A stretch of 64,000 nt of DNA from assembly GCA_039621445.1 (NCBI GenBank), contig CP154956.1, forward strand, positions 72,352,914 to 72,416,913, written 5' to 3'. The notes under the pieces are model-generated. The model was given only the letters and a program-made list of their open reading frames with translations. It had not been told where the DNA came from and ran no database searches. Source of the DNA: Euglena gracilis. Taxonomy: Eukaryota; Euglenida; Euglenophyceae; Euglenales. Positions 1-8,695 of this stretch are shown piece after piece; positions within the stretch are counted from its first letter, which is position 1, and each line of letters starts with the position of its first letter. The translations under genes and the position numbers were made by a program.

Positions 1-139
1 TGGCCCTTTCAAGGACCCAGCCCCTGGAGGCAAAGGGACCCACAGTGGGCCTTTTGGAGGGAGGGGCAGGAACCCCTCCAACGTTTATTTCTCAATTCCC
101 GATCAATCAATCAAGGGGGGGACCCACAGAGGCCCCCCT

Positions 140-1204
140 ATGGTATGTCAACCAACCACATCAACATGGAGAAGACCAGATAGGCCAAACAGGGGCATTA
201 AGCCCTATGGTATGTCTTCCAACAACAAGATCATCCAGAGAGGTGAGCAGAGAGGGAGAGAGTGCATGCACATCCCCCCAGAAAAAATTTCCTTTTACAA
301 GGGCCCAAGCCCTAGGGGACCTAGGGGTGCAATGTCCAACACCCCCAGCCCAGCCCCCCCAGAATCATCTTACCCAGAAAATAAATTCAATGGAGGAAAT
401 ATGGGAAACACCCCCCTCCATCAAAGGCTGCAAAAAAGCCTAGAATGTCCAACTTCTCCAGCCCAGCCCCCCCAAAATCATCTTATCCAGGAAATAAATT
501 CCATGGAAGAAAAATGGGGAGACACCTCCCTCCATCAAAGGCTGCAAAAAGGCTTGAAATGGTGGGCAAAAAATGCCCCCCCAACAATATGTCAACTCAT
601 CAGGGATGGCATTCAACCCCCCTGGGTCAGCCCACCAAAATTATCCACCCACCCAAAAATCAGGGCATATTTGAACTTACCCCAAGCAGAAAAAATACTG
701 CTGGATTACGAAAGATCTGGATCCATAAAGAGGGTGAAGGATTCAACCACCCAGCACCTGATCCCCTGGTTTCTAATTTCAAAACCAGAGGGGGGACAGA
801 CAAAATGGAGATTAATAAGCGATTGCAGGGAAATAAATCAAAGGTTCCAAGTGAAACCTTTCAAGCTGGATCACATCCAGCACATTTTTCCAGTTTTGGA
901 AAAAGGCCACTGGGCAGCAAAAATAGACCTAAAGGATGCCTATTTTCATATTCCAGTGAGTCCAGGCCTAAGGCCATTTTTAAGGCATCAGGTGGGGGGG
1001 CAGACCTGGGAATTCCAGGCAGGCTGTTTTGGCCTGAATGTAATGCCCCAAATTTTAATGTCAGTAATGAAGACATTCGAGAAACTGTGGAGAAAAAGGG
1101 GCATCCAGGTATTTATTTACCTGGACGACATTTTACTGGTGGCCCCAACACAACTCATCTTACAAAATTACCTGAACACTGTGGTCAGGGATTTAATCAA
1201 ATAA
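140..1204 (+). pseudogene. DIRS reverse transcriptase, fingers and palm (A1)
   Basis: Open frame of 354 codons whose last two thirds are a DIRS-type RT. Visible are the finger motif SDCREIN, motif A KIDLKDAYFHI with its catalytic Asp, the CFGLN segment and motif C YLDD near 1120. The first part before about position 540 is not the authentic frame: the Gag-like linker is read in the frame of 45-443, and the two are offset at a G run near 402. A TAA at 1202-1204 truncates the palm; the sister copy A1' has TCA there (codon in the segment near 45775), so the stop is private to A1. RNase H continues in another frame after an A run at about 1223. Confidence 0.85.
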
Positions 1205-2421
1205 GGATTCAAAATCAATGTGAAAAAATCCACCCTGCAGCCCACCCAAATCGTCAATCCTCTTGGCTTTCAGCTAAACTTCCAAGAGGGAAAATTACAG
1301 GTGCCCCCCAGAAAATAAAAACAGTAAAAAAGGAGCTGGTAAAAATGGTGAAAAAAGATTACATGTCAAAAAGGCAACTGGCTGCCATTTTGGGCCAAAT
1401 CAGATGCAATCTAATGGCCCTGCCCTTTCTGAGGGCCTTTGCGGATGCCCTGTCAAATTTTTTGGTGGAAAATTCCACAGCCCCCTGGGACTCAAAACAT
1501 CCCATTTCCCAAAGAATAAAGGACCAATTAAAGGAAATAAAAATTCTGCTGGACACCTGGGGGGGCAGACCCTTCCCCCAAAATGCAACCAGGGAGTTGC
1601 ACTCAGACAGCAGTACCCATGCCTGGGGGGGGCTGGACATTCGAACAGGCAAAATTGTGCAAGAATTTTGGAGGGAAAACTCCATTTTGCACATAAATGT
1701 CAAAGAATTAAGTGCAGCCATAAGCACGGTACAAAGCCTCAGCCAGCCAGGGGAAACTGTGTCCCTATCCGTGGACAATCAAGTAATTTACTATTGCTTA
1801 ACAAAAGGGGGGGGCAGAAAGGATCCTTTCAATTCCATGCTAAGAACCTTCTTCAAATGGTGCATGGAACACAACATAAACCTGCAAGTAAAGTGGGTCC
1901 CCTCCAAAGACTGCCTGGCAGACCACACAAGCAGGTGGGAAATGGACAGGGGGGATTACTCACTGGACCCCCAACTTTTTCAGTGGCTGAGACAGCAATT
2001 CAAAAATTACATCAGCCTAAAAACAGACCTTTTTGCCTCACCAGGCAACAAAAAACTGCCACAATTTGTGGCCAGGTGGCCCCACTGGGGAGCCACAGCA
2101 GTGGATGCATTACAATGTCCACTGGACAACATGGGGGATCTTTATGCAAACCCCCCCTGGTCTGTAATCCAAAAATTTCTCCCCAGATTAAAAATGTTTC
2201 CACAGGCCAAAGTTTTGATGGTCACCCCCTACTGGGATTCAGCCACATGGTGGCCCCAGTTAATAAAAATGAAAGTTCCAGGGACCCCCTGCCTGAAAAT
2301 CACCCCCTACATGGGTATGCTCACCAATTGCAAGGGGGAAAATATGCCACCCCCCAGGTGGCCCCTCCTTTGCATGATTTGCTCAGGCAAATTTTGGAGG
2401 GGAAACAAATACAAAATTTAA
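1205..2421 (+). pseudogene. DIRS RT thumb, RNase H and adenine-methyltransferase-like domain (A1)
   Basis: Continuation of the A1 polymerase in the frame that runs to TAA at 2419-2421. RNase H acidic positions are visible as LHSDSS, VKELSA, LSVDNQ and LADHTS (D-E-D-D order). After it comes a domain with YANPPW near 2141-2158, then VLMVTPYWDSATWWP, which matches the methyltransferase-like (DAM) domain known at the C-terminus of DIRS1 polymerases. The NPPW tetrad resembles the catalytic D/N-PP-Y/F/W motif of N6-adenine methylases. Activity is not implied. It overlaps the start of the recombinase frame, as DIRS elements commonly do. Confidence 0.85.
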
Positions 2422-3302
2422 CCATTACAGATTTCCTGGGAAGAAACCCCAGTTTGAAAAGGTACCAAAGTGCCTTTACGCTTTTATGGGTAATTTTGGA
2501 CAAAATGGGGGTACCCCCCCTGAAGCCACCACTGACCAAGTGGTTGAAGCTTTAATTCAACTGTTCCAATTTTCAAAGGCCCAAGCACACAATGCATACA
2601 GTGTTATGCTATTGATCTCTGGCTTTGGGGGCCTGAGGTTCCATACCATGTTGGCACCTTACAAAAGGCTTTGGAACCAAAACCTGCAGAAATATGGTGC
2701 ATTCTGGGATCCCCTCCCAATCCTCCTGGGGCTGGCACAGTCCCCCCTGCCCTCTGATATTTGTACATTGCGTACACAACTCATTTTCTGTTCACGAATC
2801 CTCTGTATATACAGAAGTTCTGATTTGGCACAGGTCCAAAGAACCACCAGTGTGTTGGGGGGGGCACCCTACATCAAAATTAAACGTAAAGGTCAAAAAC
2901 TCCACAAGTGGAAGCGAATTGTCTCCATTCTCCAGTGCCCCCAAATCAGCCCCTTTCATTTAATGATGTCTTATGTGGCAGCAACACGTTTCTTTATGAA
3001 ACGTGGGGGCCCCCTTTTAATTACGTTAAAACCCCCCTACAAAGCCATTAAGGCAGATACCATTGCTTCTATCACCAAAGATTTTTTGACCAAACAGGGG
3101 GTAGCCCACCAGGTTTGGGGACCCCACTCCACCAGAGGGGCAGGGGTTGGTTTGCTAAAAAAATTGGGCCTTTCTGCCCAAGAAGTTTGTGAAATTGGTC
3201 AATGGAAGGGGGTGGAGGCTTTCACAGCCCATTATCAAAGACTTGGTGCCCAAGGTTCTTTGGAGGATGCCCTGGCCCCCCTTTTTTCAGTGCACAATCT
3301 TG

Positions 3303-3405
3303 CCTCACAATGGCAAAGTGCGGAGCCCGAGGTGTCTCGTACTCCCTCGAGGCAGACCGAGAAGGGAGGAAGGGACACCGAGGGCGAAGCACAAAGACAT
3401 TGTGA
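3303..3405. repeat. DIRS internal complementary region (A1)
   Basis: 3303-3335 is the reverse complement of the left end of family A elements (ACACCTCGGGCTCCGC in A2 at 4114 and A1' at 43507). 3336-3405 is the reverse complement of the right end of the same element (3636-3705). The two outer ends therefore sit joined head to tail inside the element. In DIRS-1 this region is known to template completion of the cDNA ends and the circle junction. Seven CpG lie within about 70 bp, unlike the CpG-poor coding body. Confidence 0.9.
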
Positions 3406-3544
3406 GACCGACCCCCCCACCCATGTAAGAAAAGTTGTCTTCAAACGCCCTCGATCAGAAGATGAGGGCCAGGGGGGGGGAGGTGGGGGGGAACCCCCCC
3501 CACAGAAAGAAAGAGCGCCACGGTCGCCACGTCGGAGACAATGC

Positions 3545-3705
3545 AGCCAACTCCGGCGAGGCGGCACTAAGCGGGACCTCCTAACCCAGCGCACCAAAAC
3601 AATCACAACAAACCGCCGGCGAGCAAGGCATGTCCTCACAATGTCTTTGTGCTTCGCCCTCGGTGTCCCTTCCTCCCTTCTCGGTCTGCCTCGAGGGAGT
3701 ACGAG
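3545..3705. repeat. Right inverted terminal repeat of A1
   Basis: Begins CCAACTCCGGCGAGG and carries CCTAACCCAGCGCACC. It is the reverse complement of the left terminus seen in full at 43507-43640 (GGTGCGCTGGGTTAGG, GAAGTTGGCTG). The outermost 70 bp are also complementary to the ICR. It is CpG-rich. Confidence 0.88.
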
Positions 3706-4113
3706 ACACCGAGGGGAAAGCGCAAAGGCCTTGTGAGGCCATGCCTTGACCGCCGGCAGTGTTGGACGCCTCGGGCTCCGCACTTTGCCCTTGAGAGGCC
3801 ATGCCTTGCTCGTCGGCGGTGTTGATTGGATTGTTTGGGTGCGCTGGGTCAGGAGGCCTAGCTTCGTGTCTTTTTTGGCGGAGTTTGCTGGTTCTTAATT
3901 TGCCCTTCGACAACACAGAGGACAGGAACTTCAATTCAAGAAGCTTGCCAGTTTCAATTTGAAAGAGCTCAGTCAACCGAATTATCCGGAAGGTGACGCG
4001 CGTAGAGAATATCAAATCAGAAAATGTGGACATTTCAAGACTTCAATGAAAAATGAGCACTCCCGGGAAGTCTGACCAGGGAGGAAGTGACCATGAGGGC
4101 GGAGCGCAAGAGG
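3706..4113 (+). repeat. Degraded DIRS left-end fragments between A1 and A2
   Basis: Two partial left termini lie in tandem. One is a scrap at about 3728-3765 with GAGGCCATGCCTTGACCGCC. The other is a longer one from about 3767 with CCTCGGGCTCCGCAC, the ITR and the leader to about 4030, where it stops without an ORF. A terminal-like stretch follows (GGGAGGAAGTGACC) up to the start of A2. The interval repeats at 49616-50022. These look like remnants of earlier elements inserted next to each other's ends. Confidence 0.7.
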
Positions 4114-4243
4114 ACACCTCGGGCTCCGCACTTTGCCCTTGTGAGGCCATGCCTTGCTCGCCGGCGGTGTTTGGATTGTTTTGGTGCGTTGGGTTAGGAG
4201 TCCCTGCTTAGTGCCTTTTTCCGCCGGAGTTGGCTGATTCTTA
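4114..4243. repeat. Left inverted terminal repeat of A2
   Basis: Runs from ACACCTCGGG through GCCATGCCTTGCTCGCCGG and GGTGCGTTGGGTTAGG to GCCGGAGTTGGCTGATTC. It is the inverse of the right ITR at 3545-3705, apart from the outermost end that is unique to each side. Confidence 0.85.
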
Positions 4244-5953
4244 ATTTGCCCTTCGACACCCAGAAGAAAGGAACGTCAAATACCAAATCAATTGGAAGAA
4301 GAAGTCAATCAATCAATCATTTCAAAATATCCAGAAAGAGACGCTCGTGCAGAATTTCAAAACCGAAATTGTTGAAGTATCTGAAATATTTCAATGAAAG
4401 ATGCAATTTCCAAGACGAACAGCGCGGGAGAACTTCAAGAGGGAGCAGCAGAAACCGCAGCAGCTGGACAACCTGACGGCGCGGGTCGACTGTGGCGAAC
4501 CGTGGCTGCCCCTTCCCCAAAAGAAATTTCCCCAAGAGAAACTTTTACAACCCAAACCCCCCAAAGTGATGGCCACGGACCCTGGCAGACAGTGGTCAGA
4601 AGACCCCGCAAGGGGCAGAAGCAACAACCAGCAGGCCACTGCGGCCATTGGAACCAGGGCCATGGTGGCCAAATTTCCAAAACAGATCATGTGTTCAAGC
4701 GGGGCTATGGCAGCCAGAACCGCACAGGCCATGGAGGCAACAAAGGCCATGACGGCACAACCAGCCATGAAGGCATCTGCACCATCCAAAGTCGCTGGAA
4801 CAAAGGCCAAGGTGGCCACCAGCACCAAGGCCCCACAGGACATGGCAGGGGCAAAAAAGTTCAGACACACCATCCCCATCATTTCTCAATCACACCACCC
4901 CCCAGGGGTCAAGGGTGGGGCCCCAAGAACCCCTCAAGGTTTCAACTGGGCATGGCGCCCCAGAAATCAATCAGGCCATTGGGGCCTTTCAAGTTATCAT
5001 CAAGGCCACTGGGGCCAGAAATATCAAGCAGATCAATTGCAACAAGATCACAAGGGGGGTCCATCACAGGCCCCCCAGAAGCTAAGGGGCAGCCCTGGTA
5101 TTTAAATGTGCAGCCCCCTGCCCAGCCCCAGGAGGAACAGGAAGGGGAGGACTCCCCACCAGCATTTATTCCTGCTCAATCAACAAGGGGGGGACCCACA
5201 GTGGCCCCCCTATGGTATGGCTACCAACACCATCGACATCAAGAAGGCCAGACAGGCACATCCGGGGCAGTAAGCCCTACGGTATGGAAACCAACAACAA
5301 GGTCCTCCAGAGAGAGTGTGAGCAGAGAGGGAGAGAGTGCGTGCACATCCCCCCAGAAACATTTTCTTTTTTCAATGGCTCAAGCCCTAGGGGCTCTAGG
5401 GGCTGTGAAATGTCCAACACACCCCACCCATCACCCAGAAAATCATCTAATTGGGAAAATAAATTCCATGGAGCAAGAATGGGGAGACACCCCACTGTAC
5501 CAGAGACTTCAGAAAAGTATAAAATGGTGGTCAAAAAATGCCACCCCAGCAACATGTCAATTGATCAAAAATGGAATTCAACCCCCCTGGGTAAATCCCC
5601 CAAAATTGTCCACCCACCCAAAACCCAGAGCCAACCTGGACCTGAACCAGTCAGAAAAAAAATCCTGTTGGATTACGAAAAAACTGGCTCAATAAAACGA
5701 GTTTGCGATTCAGAAACCCAGCATTTGATCCCATGGTTTCCAATTTCGAAACCAGACGGGGGAACAACCAAATGGAGAATGATCAGCGACTGCAGAGAAA
5801 TAAATCAGCAGTTTCAAGTAAAACCTTTCAAGCTGGATCATATCCAGCACATTTTTCCAGTTTTGGAAAAGGGCCACTGGGCAGCAAAAATAGACCTGAA
5901 GGATGCCTATTTCCATATTCCAGCCAGGCCTAAGGCCATTTTTAAGGCACCAG
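4114..5953 (+). mobile_element. DIRS element A2, 5' part, interrupted by a Ty3 LTR
   Basis: Starts with the family A terminus ACACCTCGGGCTCCGC. It has the left ITR to about 4243, an ORF1-RT reading region from 4394, and stops in the RT palm at 5953 where the Ty3-C1 LTR begins with TGACGACC. The rest of A2 is not in the window: after Ty3-C1 comes an N gap and then a different element. The identical arrangement is at 50023-51860. Confidence 0.85.
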
Positions 5954-5967
5954 TGACGACCTTTTGA
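4394..5967 (+). pseudogene. DIRS ORF1 (Gag-like) fused to RT, frameshifted (A2)
   Basis: ORF1 and RT share one reading frame in this family: the sister copy at 50303-51874 is open throughout. Here an A8 run at about 5653 (A6 in the sister) breaks it, so one frame runs 4394-5695 and the RT continues in the frame of 5212-5967. Near residue 58 is the motif DGHGPWQTVVRRPRKG, found in every ORF1 in this window. A low-complexity Gly/His/Gln tract follows (RGYGSQNR, GPTGHGRG). The RT ends at DAYFHIP because the Ty3 LTR starts at 5954. Confidence 0.8.
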
Positions 5968-8359
5968 GGTCGACCGCCGGGCGGCGGAGTTTTTTGCTCT
6001 TAGAAGGCCTTTTTAAGGGCGGTTTAGCTCTAATTTTAAGGCTTTCTAAAGATTTCCATTAAAATTCCCTCTCCTAGGGCGCCCATGGTTTGGTTGTGCA
6101 AGGAGAGAGATTGAGTGATGCTAGGTATTCCCAAATGGTCATTTTGGGTTTATTTAGCACAATTTAAGCTTTTTATGCATTTTTCCTTTGGTTTTAAGGG
6201 AAAATGTTGGATTTGGTGAGAGCGCTTGCAAGCGCTTGGAACAGAATTTTAAGAGATTGGCGCCTGAGTTCCTGGAGTTTTTGCAGGGGTTTGCAAAGCT
6301 CAATAATGATGGAATTCAGCATAATTTATCAAAATCAAGGGGGGAAACCTTGATTTTGACCTGGGTTGGTTGATTTTGATGCAATGGGCTAGGATTTGGG
6401 ATTTGAGAGCGCTTAGGAATCAGCGCACTCAATCCTAAATTTAACTGCCCATCAGGGGCATCAAAATCATATTTTCTTTCACAGGGTTTTCCTCTGAACC
6501 TTTTACACCATTGTATTGTTGTGGCAATTCAATTACAATCAAGTATTGGATTTACAATTGGAATTGCAAATGGAAGGACAACAAATCAATCAAGAAAGCT
6601 CATTTGAAGAAGGTGAGGTTTGTCTTCCCCCCACCTCATCTGTGGGAAAAGGGGCAGGGGGGTGGGACTCCTCAACTCAGGCAACCACTGGCCAAATTTC
6701 ACCCCAAAACCCCCTTTTTGGCCCAGAAACTGTGAGAAATGACACCCAGGGGGGGGTGTTGGCTCTCACTGGTTCAGCTGAGCAGGGAGGGGTTGAAACC
6801 CCAAAGGCACCCCCCTTGGAGATCCCAGTGACACCCCCCTCAGGGGTCGGGGAGGGTCCACTGGGAAGTTCCTCCTTGGAAATGATGGCCCAGTTTCGGC
6901 CACAGGGGGGGCCAGAATGGGAAAAAATTTCCGACACAAGTCGGCTCGAGGAGCCAAAAAACGATCCTACGCCGGAAATCGGGCCGGGGCGGGGGTTTCC
7001 GCTTCACCCCAGTGCTGCCGGGGGACATGGCAGCACGGGCGTGAAGCATGGTAAGCAGAGGTTTTTCCTTCAGCCCTCAGTCGGAAATTTTGGGTTGGAA
7101 ATCCCTGCTCAGAATGTTTTCTTTGATGATCAGCCAATGGCCCAATCTCAGATGGCAAATCTGACGATTGGAGTTTCGGGGAACAGGGAGTTGGGACCCG
7201 AAACCAGTTTGGCTGAACTCAGAACCCCCACAAATATGGGACAGATGTTGGAATTTCAGGGTGGGGATGGCCAGGTTGTCATTTCCAACCAACCGTGTTT
7301 TCCAGAGCCTTTTTCAGGGGTTTTGCCTTTGCAAAATATGGGGTACGGTTTTGTGCTGCCTGAGTTGCAACCTCTCCCAGACTTTTCATGGGTGCAAAAT
7401 TTAGGGAATCTGCCATCATTACCCGCTTTTGCATTGCCTTTGCCTCCAGCTCAACCAGTTTCTTCAACACCAGCCCAAGAGCCGGTGGCACTTTTGCAGT
7501 TTTCCCAACCATCCCAGGTAGATGGGCTGGCGAAGGAAACGGGAAGTGCCTCGGCAGGGCAGGGGGGTGATAACCCCAGCCCAGTTTTCTTTGAAAAGCA
7601 AGCACAGGTCAATGTGCTGGGCTTAAACAATAATAATAACTGGGACAGCAACGAACGGGTCAGAGCAGAAGTCGAGGGGGCAGAGGAAAACCCGAAGGAC
7701 CAGCCCAGCTCTACTTCTGCTCGACGACCCCGAACTCCAGCTTCATCACCAGGCAGTGATGAAGTTCAGCAAAAGCGGCTGCACCATGAGATTGATCACT
7801 ATCAGCCAGCAGCTGTTGCAGAATACCAGCATCCTCATATTTTCATAGAGGGGGGTGAGGAGGAGGTCCAACCCCCAGCCTATGAAAGTTCTGAAGCCAC
7901 CCCCAGGGGGGGTTCACAAAATCAGGGATTTGAAGACCCCTGGGGGCAATTTTTACAAAGTAACAGAGACCTCCAGTGGACTGTGCAGCACCTGACTTTT
8001 CGGGTTTTGGCTTTGGAAAAAGCCAACGAAGAGTGGGTTCTGCAGCAGCAGCAGCAACAACCCCCGCAGTCGACATCCACCTGATGGAGCACATGGCTGC
8101 ACGAATCGAAGAAACGGCCAGGGCTGACTGCCTCCATATTTTTGAACTTTTTGAGAAAAAATGTGAGGCCCAGGTGCAAATTTCTGTGCAAAAAATTGAC
8201 GCACAGGCACTTGAACTTTTTGTCGGGCAGGAAAAAAGTTTTGAGGAAAAACTGGCCCAGCAGTTTTCTTCGAGCCGTGATCAGTTTTTGGCCCTGAGGC
8301 AGGAATTTTTACGAATTTTGGACAGCCTGCCACAGGAAATTTTTAAGCAGTGCAAAATC
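5954..8359 (+). mobile_element. Ty3/gypsy element Ty3-C1, 5' part (LTR, leader, Gag start)
   Basis: Identical in plan to Ty3-C2 at 51861 onward. The LTR begins TGACGACC at 5954 inside the A2 RT; the leader has a long hairpin; Gag is open from 6516. The copy ends at the N gap, and the sequence after the gap is not the continuation seen in Ty3-C2. The insertion point in the DIRS RT is the same base as for Ty3-C2, so the two are duplicates of one insertion or assembly duplicates. I could not place the LTR 3' boundary: no clear tRNA-type primer site is visible. Confidence 0.85.
6372..6468. promoter_or_regulatory. Long imperfect hairpin in Ty3-C1 LTR or leader
   Basis: GATTTTGATGC at 6372-6382 pairs with GCATCAAAATC at 6458-6468. 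Inside it AATGGGC, TAGGATT and GAGAGCGCT pair with GCCC, AATCCTA and AGCGCACTC. A second palindrome (AGCGCTTGCAAGCGCT) lies at about 6222-6237 and a third stem around 6334-6358. Conserved at 52279-52375. Role unknown; packaging, dimerisation or terminator functions are possible. Confidence 0.65.
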
Positions 8360-8434
8360 NNNNNNNNNNNNNGAATCATTGCACGTGGCCCAGGACATTT
8401 TGTTTGGGAAAACGTCAGTTTACGATGCAATTGA
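6516..8434 (+). pseudogene. Ty3 Gag N-terminal region, frameshifted (Ty3-C1)
   Basis: 522 codons are open from 6516 to 8084. A one-base deletion near 8070 (relative to 53974) then moves the true frame to that of 7976-8434, which enters the N gap. Composition is Gln, Pro and Gly rich, with stretches such as LQQQQQQPP just before a helical region. No capsid fold can be named here; that part lies further 3' in Ty3-C2. It is about 98% like 52423-54108 by eye, and the two copies carry different frame breaks. Confidence 0.7.
8360..8372. other. Assembly gap (13 N)
   Basis: Run of 13 N. Left of it is Ty3-C1 Gag. Right of it are 94 bp I cannot assign (8373-8466), then the end of DIRS B1. The join is not supported by the parallel copy at 54240 onward, which continues into Gag. 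Confidence 0.99.
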
Positions 8435-8658
8435 GAATTTACCGGGTTTCTTTCCCGGAGGTATTTCGGACTCCCACGACAGAGGAAGGGGGAGGAAGGG
8501 ACCAAGAGGGCGAAGCACAAGAAGATGGTGAGGTCCTGCTTTCCTTGCCGGCTGTTCTGTTCTGGTGTGTTTGTGCGTGCGCGGGGGGTGCTTCTTACTG
8601 CGCCTTTGTTGCAGGAGTTGGCGATGATGAGGCCTCCTCCGACACCTTGGCGAAGCTG

Positions 8659-8695
<37 letters not shown>

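Larger units (their letters stand above)
1..3705 (+). mobile_element. DIRS element A1, 5'-truncated by the window edge
   Basis: In order: end of ORF1, RT, RNase H, adenine-methyltransferase-like domain, tyrosine recombinase, internal complementary region, right inverted terminal repeat. This is the DIRS1 plan: no LTRs and no DDE integrase. The right end is placed at 3705 because the ICR switches from left-end to right-end complement at 3335/3336. The same element, with its left end, recurs at 43507-49615 as A1', nearly identical from base 1 on except where A1' carries a 1.6-kb disruption. A1 has a stop at 1202-1204 and homopolymer indels, so this copy is probably not autonomous as assembled. 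Confidence 0.9.
2404..3736 (+). pseudogene. DIRS tyrosine recombinase (A1)
   Basis: The recombinase replaces an integrase in DIRS elements and inserts a circular DNA intermediate. The N-terminal segment (ITDFLGRNP onward) is in the frame that ends at 2555. A C run at 2514-2520 separates it from the main frame, open from ATG 2486 for 416 codons. Catalytic landmarks are an Arg in YRSSDLA, the HSTRGAG box (H-x-x-R) near 3127, then GQWKG and the nucleophile region AHYQRLG near 3218-3245. Beyond about residue 270 the frame runs through the ICR and ITR and stops at 3736, outside the element, so the true C-terminus is uncertain. The equivalent in A1' is 48314-49646. Confidence 0.85.

Noticed and set aside
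1404-2555. 383-codon plus ORF overlapping RNase H in A1
   Set aside because: Only its last 50 codons carry recombinase homology; the rest is a shadow of the polymerase frame.
3235-3783. 182-codon minus ORF over the end of A1 (and 265 codons at 49145-49942)
   Set aside because: It covers the ITR and ICR, whose inverted copies make both strands look alike; no domain.
4391-4882. Minus-strand ORF of 163 codons with hydrophobic stretches (also 50300-50791)
   Set aside because: Exact shadow of the Gly/His/Gln-rich ORF1 frame; the plus frame has the conserved ORF1 motif.
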